Below, in pieces: positions 8,823-17,871 of a stretch of DNA of 64,000 bases (positions are counted from its first letter, which is position 1; the number at the start of each line of letters is the position of its first letter). This stretch comes from Lacipirellulaceae bacterium (GTDB lineage Bacteria > Planctomycetota > Planctomycetia > Pirellulales > Lacipirellulaceae), in the NCBI GenBank assembly GCA_040218535.1, contig JAVJRG010000005.1:1736001-1800000 (forward strand), given 5' to 3'. A program made the position numbers and the translations under genes. Under the pieces are notes generated by a model, which worked only from the letters and a program-made list of their open reading frames with translations, had not been told where the DNA came from and made no database searches.

Positions 8823-10106
8823 CTAGCTTTGGCTGCAAAGATCCTGCAAGTCTTGAAAGAACTTCGGATAGGTCTTGCTCACGCATTGCGGTTCGAGAAT
8901 CTCGATTCCAGGCTGGACAAGACCGGCAAGTGAGAAGCTCATCGCCATCCGGTGGTCGTTATAGGTTGCAATCTGAGCCGGTTGCAGATCACCCGGTTGA
9001 ATCACCAGTCCGTCCTCCGACTCTTCAACCTCTGCGTTCAGCTTTCGCAATTCGTTCGCCACCGCCTCAATACGGTCCGTTTCCTTATGACGGACGTGGG
9101 CTACGTTTCGAATGCGAGTTGGTCCTTCAGCGAACAGAGCAACCACAGCCAAAGTTTGCATCGTGTCGCTGATGGCATTCATGTCCACATCGACTCCCTT
9201 GAGCTCACCTCCTCGCACGCGAATTGAATTCTCACCGTAATCGACTCGGCAGCCAATCTGTTCTAAGCAGTCACAGAAGGCCACATCACCTTGCAGACTC
9301 TCGCGGTGTAATCCTTCGACAGTAATATCGCCTTTGGTAATAGCCGCGGCTGCAAAGAAGTAGCTGGCCGCTGAGGCATCGGGTTCAATGTCGTACTTGG
9401 TACCTACGTAGCGTGAGTCGCAACGCACAGTCACATTTTGGCTGCGATCATCGGAGCTCAGCTTGGCACCGAACGATTCCATGACGGCTCTCGTCATTTC
9501 TACGTAAGGAACCGAGACGAGCGTCCCCAGTACTTCGATTGAAACATCAGTTGCCGCATAAGGGGCAGCCATCATCAGGGCACTCAAGAACTGACTCGAG
9601 ATGTCACCCCGGATTCGTACCTTTCCGCCCGTAAGCCCACGTGCGTGAACTTCGACAGGGGGACAACCGGTTTCGCTTAAGCCTATGTTTGCCCCGAGTT
9701 GCTTGAGTGCCTCGCTGAGATCTGCGAGTGGACGCTCCCGCATCCTGGCGATCCCGTCTAGGCGGTATTCTCCGTGTCCGAGCGTTGTGAGTGCGGTCAA
9801 GAACCGCATCGAGGTGCCGCTGTTCTCGATGAAAAGACTCGCTTCCCCTGCGGGTAGCTTTCCTCCACACCCGCTAACCCTAAGCGTGCGCCCCTCGTCA
9901 GACGCCTCAACAGCGATACCAAGCTCGCGCAGGCTGGCTATCATGACCTGAGTGTCTTCGCTATCGAGCGCCCCGGTGAGGATCGACTCACCCTGAGCAA
10001 GCGCAGCACAGATCAAAGCCCTATTTGTTAAGCTTTTCGAGCCTGGGGGGCGAACGCGTGCAGTAATAGGCTGCGTAACGGGGGTGATTGCAATCTTATC
10101 GGTCAT
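8823..10106 (-). CDS. aroA: 3-phosphoshikimate 1-carboxyvinyltransferase (EPSP synthase)
   Basis: Sixth step of the shikimate pathway: shikimate-3-phosphate plus PEP gives EPSP, leading to chorismate (the substrate of MqnA encoded nearby). The 427-residue length is normal. Motifs seen: PPGSKSLTNRALICAALA (20-37) with the phosphate-binding Lys and Arg, FIENSGTSMRFLTALTTLG (about 92-110), RGDISSQFLSALMMAAPYA, and HKETDRIEA followed by YNDHRMAMSF with the catalytic residues. ATG at 10106. It ends convergently against the zinc-ribbon gene. About 50 bases separate it from the PQQ gene upstream on the same strand. Confidence 0.95.
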   Translation of the reverse strand: MTDKIAITPVTQPITARVRPPGSKSLTNRALICAALAQGESILTGALDSEDTQVMIASLRELGIAVEASDEGRTLRVSGCGGKLPAGEASLFIENSGTSMRFLTALTTLGHGEYRLDGIARMRERPLADLSEALKQLGANIGLSETGCPPVEVHARGLTGGKVRIRGDISSQFLSALMMAAPYAATDVSIEVLGTLVSVPYVEMTRAVMESFGAKLSSDDRSQNVTVRCDSRYVGTKYDIEPDASAASYFFAAAAITKGDITVEGLHRESLQGDVAFCDCLEQIGCRVDYGENSIRVRGGELKGVDVDMNAISDTMQTLAVVALFAEGPTRIRNVAHVRHKETDRIEAVANELRKLNAEVEESEDGLVIQPGDLQPAQIATYNDHRMAMSFSLAGLVQPGIEILEPQCVSKTYPKFFQDLQDLCSQS

Positions 10107-10156
10107 TCAAGAACGGTCAGCCTCGGTCGAACGCAATTTCTAATTCGCAGCATCTT

Positions 10157-11452
10157 CTAGTTCTCCGTGGAAACCTCAGTTTGCTCGCTGGCTGAGCTTT
10201 TTGCAATCTTCCACAAATGCTGATGACTTCTCACGAACATCGCGTTACCTGCGATTGCAGGCGAGCCGAGAACTTCCTCGCGAAAGTCAGGCTTGGCGGC
10301 TATCTTCCCTTTTTTTCCTTTATTGGCTTCTGTCAGGTCCACGACGAACGCCAGACCGTCAGCATTGATGCAATACAGTGTCTCCCCGGCTAGCACCGGT
10401 GTCGCCCAGAAGCGACCGCTTAGCCGCAACTCCCAGGGCCTGCCAGCTTCGGCTTGATCGGTAAGTCCGCACTTCAATACGCCAGAGCGATTGATAATAT
10501 AAGCTCGCGAACTGTCGATCAACGGACTGGGTGAACCCATTTGCAAGCGACTTTCGCTCCACTCAGGCGTGTTTGTATCTTCCGATCCCGGCTGAATACG
10601 AAAGGCCTTGATTCCCTTTGAAGGTACATAAAGTCGATCACTAAAGACGGGTGACGCGATGGACTCGCAACGCATTTCGTGGTTCCAGAGAAGCTCACCC
10701 GTCGCGGATTCGTACACGTCCAGTTGCTCACGAGACTGTACCGCAACTGCCTCAACCATAGCCCCGTTCTTTTCGACCCGCATGGCAACTGGTGACGCCC
10801 AAGCCGACTCTAGCGGTCGCTCAACGTCCCACAGCATTTCCCCTGTTTGTGGATCGAAAGCTGCAACGAAAGAAGCGCCTTGTGCTTCGCTTTGCACAAT
10901 CACTCTGCCTCCCGACACCACGGGAGAGCTGGACATCCCTAGGTCGTTGCCTGCTTGTGGAAAATTCAGTTGCAAACCGCGTATCCAAAGAACGTTGCCC
11001 TCAAGATCAAGTGCCACCAGATCGTTCGAGGAGAAGAACGCAAAGATGCGTTCTCCATCCGAAACCGGGGTATTAGCGGCGACTGCGGAGGTACCGTGAC
11101 AAAGCGTTCGTCCTGTCGCCCAGAAGTTTCGTTGCCAGAGGAGTTCTCCTGATTGTTCGTCGAAGGCGAGAACATGCAGGCGATCCTCCTTCGGCCCGCT
11201 TGAGCATGTCACGACGACCCGGCCACTGACGACAATAGGCGACGAAACGCCTCGTCCGACAAGCTCCGCCTCCCAGGCAATATTTTCGCCCGTCTCGACC
11301 GACCACGTCTTGGGCAAGCTTGCTTCTCGGGCGATGCTGGTGCTATCTCCCCGAAAGCCCAACCAGTCTTCGGCAACGACCGAACCAACAAGCAATCCCC
11401 AAGCGAGACTGCTCGCGATTACACCTCTTAATAGTCTGTTAAACTCAGACAC
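10157..11452 (-). CDS. Secreted PQQ-like beta-propeller protein
   Basis: About 431 residues. The frame opens at a TTG (11506), but a GTG at 11452 preceded by GGAG at 7 bases spacing gives a clean signal peptide (MSEFNRLLRGVIASSLAWGLLVGSVVAED). The mature part holds repeated WD-like strands typical of PQQ-binding-like propellers: DWLGFRGDSTS, SGELLWQRNFW, EGNVLWIRGLQ, TGEMLWDVERP and TGELLWNHEMR. No heme or dehydrogenase catalytic set is visible, so it is probably a non-enzymatic scaffold or binding protein in the periplasm. It follows the lectin-like gene at 11510 by about 57 bases on the same strand, so the two probably form an operon. Confidence 0.85.
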   Translation of the reverse strand: MSEFNRLLRGVIASSLAWGLLVGSVVAEDWLGFRGDSTSIAREASLPKTWSVETGENIAWEAELVGRGVSSPIVVSGRVVVTCSSGPKEDRLHVLAFDEQSGELLWQRNFWATGRTLCHGTSAVAANTPVSDGERIFAFFSSNDLVALDLEGNVLWIRGLQLNFPQAGNDLGMSSSPVVSGGRVIVQSEAQGASFVAAFDPQTGEMLWDVERPLESAWASPVAMRVEKNGAMVEAVAVQSREQLDVYESATGELLWNHEMRCESIASPVFSDRLYVPSKGIKAFRIQPGSEDTNTPEWSESRLQMGSPSPLIDSSRAYIINRSGVLKCGLTDQAEAGRPWELRLSGRFWATPVLAGETLYCINADGLAFVVDLTEANKGKKGKIAAKPDFREEVLGSPAIAGNAMFVRSHQHLWKIAKSSASEQTEVSTEN

Positions 11453-11509
11453 ACTCGATCTCCCTGATCCAACTTCCGTCTTTGGCTGGCTTCCGTAAAT
11501 GTTCAATGG

Positions 11510-12685
11510 CTACTGTTTCAGATCTGCAGCGCCGCCAAGTTGGTCCGTGATTCGGAGCCTAAACTCCCATTCCTTTTCCCAACCCATCTTCTTGGCGTTC
11601 TGACATACCTTGACGAGAACCACATTATCCCCCTGCGCGAATTCAACAGGGACAACATATTGGTCGATGGCGAACCCTGAATGGTAAATCTCAAACTCAC
11701 CGACTTGCTTCCCGTTGAGCCAGACCTTAAGGGCATTCTTACTCGCGAGACGCAGCTCGACATTCTGGGCCTTTTCGCTGGTGATCGACGTCTGCGCGTA
11801 GGCGATTACTTCTTTGTCGTTTTCGAGGGCTTCGTTCAGGTCGATTATCCCGTACTCACTCTTCGAGCTGTGAGGCTGCCAAGTAACTTTCCCGTTCTTC
11901 CCCTTGTAATAAGAACCCTTCAATGATGCTGCTGAGCTGCCAGCATCTGCTTCCGGTCCGTACTCAATTGCGAAACCATCGAGGTCCGTATTGTCGAAAG
12001 GCCCCACGATCTGCCAATCGACCACGTAACCCATTTGCTTGATCAAGTCCGCTTCAGAGCCGAGCTCCGTGAGCTTCTCCGCAAGCGACTCGATTTGCTG
12101 AACATCTCGTGCGGCAGCAAAGGCCTTCTTCAGCATCGTGATCTGCTGGTCCGGCTCTGAGGACGCCTCTGCCTTCTGAATCAGTTGGGCTACCGCTTCG
12201 AATCGCAAGTCAAGGCTCGTATCTTCGAGCATCTGCGGAAGAAGGCGCTCTTGAGCTGTAGGATCGACTCTCTCAAGCCATTCGAAAGCCACACGCCTAC
12301 CCAGCGGCGGCTGGGATCGATCGGTGACAAAGGTCTCGAGCATCGCTTTGGGCAATTCGCCCGTTTCTTGATAGTGACGTTGGGCAATGGTATCAGCAGC
12401 GGTGCGGAGCCAATTTCGCCCTAACGGAGTGGCGCCCTCCAGTGATCCAAGGATCGCGGGAATGCTCTCCACTCCCCCAGCGGATACCTCACCCCAAGCC
12501 TGCTGTTGAGCAAGTTGAGCCTCGGGGCCGTACCCGGCACTTGCAAGGACGCTTCGCGGCTCGTTGGCGACATTCTCTTGAGCTACGGCATACGAGGACT
12601 GTGCGAGAATGAATACGGCCCAGCAGGCGACGTATGCTTGTAGGGGAATGCAGGGTAAGTGCTTGGAAGAAAGCTTGAAATGCAC
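11510..12685 (-). CDS. Secreted protein with helical-repeat N-half and lectin-like C-domain
   Basis: About 391 residues. The frame extends to an ATG at 12733, but a GTG at 12685 has AGGAG 6 bases upstream and starts just before a signal peptide (LQAYVACWAVFILAQSSYAVAQ), so I prefer it. The first half is alpha-helical and HEAT-like (LEGATPLGRNWLRTAADTIA, GRRVAFEWLERVDPTAQERL). From about residue 205 (WQIVGPFDNTDLDGFAIEYG) a beta-sandwich follows with LRLASKNALKVWLNGKQVGE, the pattern of galactose-binding or PA14-like modules often found in planctomycete secreted hydrolases. No catalytic residues seen. Probably binds a carbohydrate outside the cytoplasm; paired with the PQQ gene downstream. Confidence 0.7.
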   Translation of the reverse strand: MHFKLSSKHLPCIPLQAYVACWAVFILAQSSYAVAQENVANEPRSVLASAGYGPEAQLAQQQAWGEVSAGGVESIPAILGSLEGATPLGRNWLRTAADTIAQRHYQETGELPKAMLETFVTDRSQPPLGRRVAFEWLERVDPTAQERLLPQMLEDTSLDLRFEAVAQLIQKAEASSEPDQQITMLKKAFAAARDVQQIESLAEKLTELGSEADLIKQMGYVVDWQIVGPFDNTDLDGFAIEYGPEADAGSSAASLKGSYYKGKNGKVTWQPHSSKSEYGIIDLNEALENDKEVIAYAQTSITSEKAQNVELRLASKNALKVWLNGKQVGEFEIYHSGFAIDQYVVPVEFAQGDNVVLVKVCQNAKKMGWEKEWEFRLRITDQLGGAADLKQ

Positions 12686-12884
12686 GATTGGCTCCTCTTG
12701 ATTCCATTCCGTGGTCGCTGGCTCCAGCATCATTGGAAAAGCGGTTCTCGGCTCGTTTGCGATCCGATAGCCACCAGCTATGCTAGTCCAGTTGATTGAG
12801 TATAGGCCACTATTTGAAAACCTATCGCGATTAGCCGCCCACGGCTAGCCATCGCTTGAAATACTGAGACAGAAAGCACCCAGC

Positions 12885-15089
12885 ATGAAAAAGGTGAAGA
12901 CAGGTGGCGGTTGGCCAGCAGTGGCCTACACATTCCGCAAAGCCCAAGAAGCCGGGGGTCTGTGGAAGCTATGGAAAGCGATGCGTTCCAAAAACGCCTG
13001 CAAAACCTGCGCTCTGGGGATGGGTGGCCAGCGTGGCGGGATGGTCAACGAAAGTGGCCATTTTCCAGAAGTATGCAAGAAATCTCTACAGGCGATGGTG
13101 GCGGACATGCAAGGCGCCATCACTACCGAGTTTTGGCAGAAGTACACCCCCGAGATGCTCAAAGGCTTCACGCCCAAAGAACTCGAAGATTGCGGGCGGC
13201 TCACGCAGCCGGTCCTCTACACGCCCGAGTTGAAACGCTACCAGCCGATCTCCTGGGACGAAGCCTACGAGCGGATTTCTAGAAAACTGAAAGAGCTAAC
13301 CTCAGAGGAAACCTTTTGGTACTTCAGTGGACGGAGCAGCAATGAAGCTGGCTTTCTGCTGCAAATGTTTGCGCGCCTGTACGGCACGAATAACGTCAAC
13401 AATTGCAGCTACTACTGTCATCAAGCCAGCGGCGTTGGCCTCACGAGTGTGACCGGCAGTGGTACCGCTACGATTCAACTCGAGGATCTCGACGAAGCGG
13501 ACATGGTGTTCGTGATCGGCGGGAATCCTGCCAGCAATCATCCCCGTCTACAGCGCACACTAATGCAGGTGCGACGTCGCGGTGGCGAAGTAATCGTCAT
13601 CAATCCGATCGTCGAGACCGGGATGGTCAATTTCAGCGTCCCCAGCGACGTGCGTAGCTTGCTGTTCGGTTCGAAGATTGCCAGCCTCTACGTTCAGCCC
13701 CACATCGGCGGAGATCTTGCACTGTTGGCCGGCGTCGCGAAACGCATTGTTGAACTCGACAAGCATGACAAGACTTTCTTGGATAATCATTGCAACGGCT
13801 GGCAAGAATTAGCTACTTCACTGAGCCTCACCAGTTGGGACGAGATCGTCACCAAGAGTGGGGTTTCGCAAGAAGAGATCTACGAAATCGCTGACCGCTA
13901 CTCGAAGGCCAAGAATGTTGTCTTTAGCTGGACGATGGGCATTACCCACCACGAACATGGCGTGGAGAACGTGCAAGCGATTGCCAACCTAGCTCTCCTC
14001 CGAGGCATGGTCGGTCGGCCCGGTGCCGGACTGATGCCCATTCGCGGCCATTCCAACGTGCAAGGGATCGGCTCGGTAGGAGTCACGCCGCAACTCAAGA
14101 CGGCCATCTTTGATTCGTTGGAAAGTCACTTTGATGTGAAACTACCAACGATCGAAGGCCGTGACACAATGGCCTGTATGGAAGGGGCAGAGCAGGGTGA
14201 GTTGAAACTCGGCTTCTGCTTGGGCGGCAACCTTTACGGTTCGAATCCCGATTCCACGTACGCAGAGAAGTCGCTGAGCAACCTCGACACGTTGGTTTAT
14301 CTGAATACCACGCTCAACACGGGCCACGCCTTCGGACTCGCTCGCGAGACGATCATCCTGCCGGTACTCGCTCGCGATGAAGAGCCACAGGCGACAACTC
14401 AGGAGTCGATGTTTAACTATGTACGCCTCAGCGATGGCGGTCCCGCGCGACACGAGGGTCCCAAGAGCGAGATCGAAGTGATCGCCACGCTAGCTGAAAG
14501 AGTGCTCGGCCAAAAAACTTCTGGCGTTGATTGGCCTCTGATGCGCGACACGGGAAGGATCCGCGAAGCCATTGCCGCAATCGTCCCCGGCTTCGAAAAA
14601 ATCGCCGGCATCGGTGCCAACAAGCAAGAGTTCCAGATCAGCGGACGCACTTTCCGCGAACCCAGTTTTGCGACCAGCAATCGCAAAGCGAATCTCCATA
14701 CGCATCGTCTTCCCAAGCTCAAAGGCGAAGGCGAGCAACTGCGATTGATGACCATCCGCAGCGAGGGGCAATTCAACACGGTGGTCTACGAAGACTACGA
14801 CCTCTATCGCGGGGTGCCTCGCCGTGACGTCGTGCTCATTCACCCCGAGGACATCCAGCGGCTCGGCCTTGATACTTCGATGACCGTCAGCATTCACGGC
14901 CCAGCAGGAAGCATGCACGGCCAGCACTTACACCCCTTTGAAGAGATACGTCCTGGCAACATCGCGATGTACTACCCCGAAGCAAACGTGCTGGTGAGCC
15001 GGGATCTCGACTCGAAGAGTAAAACGCCTGCATTCAAGTGTGTGTTGGTGACCTTGGAAAAAGAGTCGTTGGCGGTGGTGTCTGCTTAA
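12885..15089 (+). CDS. FdhF/YdeP-type molybdopterin oxidoreductase
   Basis: 734-residue soluble molybdopterin enzyme of the formate-dehydrogenase-like family that includes E. coli YdeP. The N-terminal part has NACKTCALGMGGQRGGMVNE (about 37-56) with two of the family's cysteines, then GRSSNEAGFLLQMFARLYGTN, the MGD-binding segment FVIGGNPASNHPRL, and the C-terminal dinucleotide-binding domain (LRLMTIRSEGQFNTVVYEDY). No Cys or Sec at the FdhF catalytic position is apparent, consistent with the YdeP subfamily whose substrate is unknown. No TAT signal, so cytoplasmic. It has no adjacent electron-transfer or fdhD-like gene. ATG at 12885; the upstream intergenic stretch has an imperfect inverted repeat (TTAGCCGCCCACGGCTAG near 12831-12848). 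Confidence 0.85.
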   Translation: MKKVKTGGGWPAVAYTFRKAQEAGGLWKLWKAMRSKNACKTCALGMGGQRGGMVNESGHFPEVCKKSLQAMVADMQGAITTEFWQKYTPEMLKGFTPKELEDCGRLTQPVLYTPELKRYQPISWDEAYERISRKLKELTSEETFWYFSGRSSNEAGFLLQMFARLYGTNNVNNCSYYCHQASGVGLTSVTGSGTATIQLEDLDEADMVFVIGGNPASNHPRLQRTLMQVRRRGGEVIVINPIVETGMVNFSVPSDVRSLLFGSKIASLYVQPHIGGDLALLAGVAKRIVELDKHDKTFLDNHCNGWQELATSLSLTSWDEIVTKSGVSQEEIYEIADRYSKAKNVVFSWTMGITHHEHGVENVQAIANLALLRGMVGRPGAGLMPIRGHSNVQGIGSVGVTPQLKTAIFDSLESHFDVKLPTIEGRDTMACMEGAEQGELKLGFCLGGNLYGSNPDSTYAEKSLSNLDTLVYLNTTLNTGHAFGLARETIILPVLARDEEPQATTQESMFNYVRLSDGGPARHEGPKSEIEVIATLAERVLGQKTSGVDWPLMRDTGRIREAIAAIVPGFEKIAGIGANKQEFQISGRTFREPSFATSNRKANLHTHRLPKLKGEGEQLRLMTIRSEGQFNTVVYEDYDLYRGVPRRDVVLIHPEDIQRLGLDTSMTVSIHGPAGSMHGQHLHPFEEIRPGNIAMYYPEANVLVSRDLDSKSKTPAFKCVLVTLEKESLAVVSA

Positions 15090-15193
15090 AGTTGCTGCTG
15101 CCGGTAATTGGGCAAGTGAGTCTTCGCTGTTCGCTACGCCTCCAACGAACTATACTTAATTGCAGGAAGTTCGTTACTCTCGCGAGGAAGATC

Positions 15194-15424
15194 ATGACTT
15201 ATCAAGGCACCGTTTCCAACGGCGTTGTTGTTTTTGAACCCGGGGTTGTTCTACCTGAGGGGGCGAAGGTCTCGATTGAAGTCGAGACTGCCGAAACAAC
15301 TCAGCATGAGACATCAAGATCGCAGGTCGAAATACGAGACGGCATTCCCGTTTTTCTGGACAATGGCTCTGGATTCCAGGCTGACATGGACCTCGTTAAT
15401 CGACTACGTGATGAGGAACGATGA
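15194..15424 (+). CDS. Antitoxin-like small protein (partner of PIN toxin)
   Basis: 76 residues starting at an ATG at 15194 with GAGGAAG upstream. It begins MTYQGTVSNGVVVFEPGVVL, a short beta-rich segment that is typical of small proteins placed in front of VapC toxins (DUF104/AF2212-like), followed by a charged helical tail ending DLVNRLRDEER. A longer in-frame start at 15038 would overlap the molybdopterin gene and is unlikely. The stop overlaps the toxin start by ATGA. The antitoxin call rests on position and fold pattern, not on recognised DNA-binding sequence. Confidence 0.7.
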   Translation: MTYQGTVSNGVVVFEPGVVLPEGAKVSIEVETAETTQHETSRSQVEIRDGIPVFLDNGSGFQADMDLVNRLRDEER

Positions 15425-15861
15425 TTTACTTGCTCGACGTCAATGTTCTCATCGCGTTACTCGACGAAACTCATATCAATTACGAGGCCGCACATGATTG
15501 GTTCCTCTCAAAGCGGGTTACGAATTGGGCCACTTGCCCACTAACCGAGAACGGCACAATCCGCATTCTTGGTAATCCGAATTACGTCGCTGTGAATGCT
15601 GATTCAGCGATGATCGCCGATCAACTCGGGACACTGCTACAGGTGAAGAATCACAGTTTCTGGCCGGATGAACTCTCCATCCTCGACCGTTCGATCTTCG
15701 AACTCACGAAACTCACCGGACACAAGCAGGTTACTGATCTCTACTTGGCGGGCTTAGCACAACACAACGGCGGCAAGCTCGCAACTTTTGACCAATCGAT
15801 TCCGGTAACCGCGTTGGTCAAGCCGTGGAGCGGCGTTCTTGAAGTAATCCAGGCAAATTGA
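15421..15861 (+). CDS. PIN-domain ribonuclease toxin, VapC-like
   Basis: 146-residue PIN domain, the nuclease of type II toxin-antitoxin pairs, expected to cut RNA using Mg2+ or Mn2+. The N-terminal MIYLLDVNVLIALLDETH gives the first acidic residue (D6); TENGTIRIL (about 42-50) gives a conserved Glu; TDLYLAGLAQHNGGKLATFD (about 105-124) carries the last acidic residues. This is the TA_VapC-like subfamily with the characteristic CPLTENG and LATFD blocks. It overlaps the antitoxin by 4 bases and ends 8 bases from the convergent secA. A standalone TA cassette of this kind is often mobile; codon use does not stand out strongly from its neighbours. Confidence 0.85.
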   Translation: MIYLLDVNVLIALLDETHINYEAAHDWFLSKRVTNWATCPLTENGTIRILGNPNYVAVNADSAMIADQLGTLLQVKNHSFWPDELSILDRSIFELTKLTGHKQVTDLYLAGLAQHNGGKLATFDQSIPVTALVKPWSGVLEVIQAN

Positions 15862-15868
15862 TCGAAGC

Positions 15869-17809
15869 TTACCCAGGCGTATCCAAATAAGGATCCTGCC
15901 CCATTTGCTTCTGCACCTTTTGCCGCTCTTTTTGGTGATAGAGCAGCACCTTCCGATCGCGGAACTGCTTCCGTTCGACCTTTCGCTGGGCTTTGCGAAA
16001 GAGTGGCTCAAAGTTACCAAGTTCCTTGGTCTTCTTCTCGCCGTGGGCCTCCAGCTTGCGAGCCTTCTTGGGACCAAAGCCTGATAGCAGAATCTCATCG
16101 TCGAGAGCGAGGAACTGCCGATAGGTCCCAGGGTCGCCCTGACGACCGCAGCGACCGATCAACTGACGATCGACACGTTGCGATTCGTGCAGCTCGGTAC
16201 AAATCACGTGCAGTCCGCCAAGTTCGTGAACACCCTCGCCGAGCTTGATATCCGTACCGCGGCCAGCCATGTTCGTGGCCACGGTTACTTTCCCTTGCTC
16301 GCCAGCTGCGGCGACGATTTCCGCTTCTTGGGCTACGTGACGTGCGTTGAGCACAGTGAACTCGATTCCTCGCTCTTCGAGCAATTTCGCTAGGTGCTCA
16401 CTTTTATCGATGGTCCGCGTGCCAATGAGAACAGGGCGACGCTTCTCGTGCTCAGCGATGGCGTCTTCGACAACCGCGGCCCACTTTTGGTCGGCGGTGC
16501 CAAAGACTCTTGTGGGAAGCTGCTTGCGAATCGGCGGCTTATTCGTCGGGATGGGCTCAACGCGCACCTTGTAGATCTTCTGAAGTTCACGACGGCTGGT
16601 AGATGCCGTTCCGGTCATGCCGCAAAGGCGTTCGTAGCGGAGAAAAAGGTCTTGAATCGTAATCGTCGCTGCTTGATTCGTAGCGAAGGTAATCTCGACT
16701 CCTTCTTGTGCTTCGACCGCCTGATGAATCCCCGCACGCCACTTTCGGCCTTCTCCTAGCCGACCTGTGAACTCGTCGACGATGACAATCTCTCCATCGC
16801 GGACCACATAGTGCTGATCGAGGAACATTTCCCGCTTCACCTTCACAGCACGCTGGATGTACTCATAAATCGAGGAGAGCGGCAGGCGATCCATCGCCTC
16901 TGGTTTTTGCAGTCCGCGAACTAATTGCCGACCTTCGAGGGTGAGCTCGACGGTCCGCTCATCGTGATCGTATTCGTAGTGTTCGTATTCCACAAAGTCA
17001 GGTGCTGTCTTTGCGGCCCAATTGTAAGCTTCGGAAGCAATTTTCTCATCTTCGCCCGGAAGCGCGCTGATGATGAGCGGCGTGCGTGCTTCGTCGATGA
17101 GAATGCTGTCCGCCTCGTCAACTAGCATGAAGTGCAATCCGTGTTGCACAGGCTGGTCTTGCTTTCCAGACTTCACGCCAAGCATCTGGCCGAAGATGTC
17201 TTGTTGTCCTTCTCCTTGACTGCGAAGCAACAGGCGATCACGAAGGAAGTCGAACCCCATCTCGTTGGCCGTTCCGTACGTGACATCGCACTTGTAGGCC
17301 TTGCGACGATCGTCCTGCGGCTGCTGTGCTTGAATGATGCCGACCGTCATACCTAGCGCCTTGTAGATGGGCTCCATCCACTCCGCATCACGCTTGGCAA
17401 GGTAATCGTTGACCGTAGCGAGATGGGCACCTTTGCCTTCGAGTGCCGCCAGGTACATCGGCAGCGTCGCGGTGAGCGTTTTGCCTTCTCCAGTTTGCAT
17501 CTCGACGATCGAGCGATGATGCATGGCGGCCCCACCGACGAGCTGCACCTCGAAGTGACGCATCCCCAGCGTTCTTCGCCCTGCTTCCCGAACCAGCGCA
17601 AACGCTTCGACAAGCAGTTTATCGAGCGGTTCACCGCTACGGGCCCTATAGCGGAGCCCCAAGCTCGCCTTGCGGAGTTGCGGGTCAGCAAGAGCCTTCA
17701 TTTCTGGCTCAAGAGCTTCAATCTGAGGCAAATAGGCAGCGTAACGGGCGATCCGATCGCCGGTCGCGGCCCGCATACTTCGATTGATACCAGTGGGAAC
17801 GCGCGACAC
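15869..17809 (-). CDS. secA: Short SecA-type translocase ATPase (SecA2-like)
   Basis: 646 residues, well short of the roughly 840-900 of canonical SecA. Present: Walker A MQTGEGKTL (about 104-112), DEAD motif VDEADSILIDEARTPLIIS, the preprotein-crosslinking segment ending VDEFTGRLGEGRKWRAGIHQ, the motif GMTGTAST, and the second helicase domain ATNMAGRGTDIKLG through QLIGRCGRQGDPG. After LSGFGPKKARKLEAHGEK the chain ends with about 60 charged residues: the helical wing, most of the scaffold and the C-terminal zinc finger are missing. Start GTG at 17809; an ATG at 17776 is possible. Probably an accessory SecA with a restricted client set; the main secA would then be elsewhere. Confidence 0.85.
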   Translation of the reverse strand: MSRVPTGINRSMRAATGDRIARYAAYLPQIEALEPEMKALADPQLRKASLGLRYRARSGEPLDKLLVEAFALVREAGRRTLGMRHFEVQLVGGAAMHHRSIVEMQTGEGKTLTATLPMYLAALEGKGAHLATVNDYLAKRDAEWMEPIYKALGMTVGIIQAQQPQDDRRKAYKCDVTYGTANEMGFDFLRDRLLLRSQGEGQQDIFGQMLGVKSGKQDQPVQHGLHFMLVDEADSILIDEARTPLIISALPGEDEKIASEAYNWAAKTAPDFVEYEHYEYDHDERTVELTLEGRQLVRGLQKPEAMDRLPLSSIYEYIQRAVKVKREMFLDQHYVVRDGEIVIVDEFTGRLGEGRKWRAGIHQAVEAQEGVEITFATNQAATITIQDLFLRYERLCGMTGTASTSRRELQKIYKVRVEPIPTNKPPIRKQLPTRVFGTADQKWAAVVEDAIAEHEKRRPVLIGTRTIDKSEHLAKLLEERGIEFTVLNARHVAQEAEIVAAAGEQGKVTVATNMAGRGTDIKLGEGVHELGGLHVICTELHESQRVDRQLIGRCGRQGDPGTYRQFLALDDEILLSGFGPKKARKLEAHGEKKTKELGNFEPLFRKAQRKVERKQFRDRKVLLYHQKERQKVQKQMGQDPYLDTPG

Positions 17810-17816
17810 TTGTTGT

Positions 17817-17851
17817 GGGGCGAGAGATTAGAGGCGAGGGGCTAGTTTCAA
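17817..17851. repeat. Array of five degenerate heptamers upstream of secA
   Basis: Thirty-five bases can be read as five consecutive 7-mers, for example GGGGCGA and GAGGCGA with GGGGCTA. On the minus strand the array reads as C-rich heptamers and ends 7 bases before the secA GTG. The same 5 x 7 layout is seen before cdsA and before the TIM-barrel gene at 59097. It looks like a short tandemly repeated intergenic element. Confidence 0.5.
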
Positions 17852-17871
17852 GTCATTATACTAGCACGAAA

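Noticed and set aside
15038-15193. Longer N-terminus of the antitoxin-like gene
   Set aside because: Would overlap the end of the molybdopterin gene and lacks a start signal, while the ATG at 15194 has a Shine-Dalgarno.
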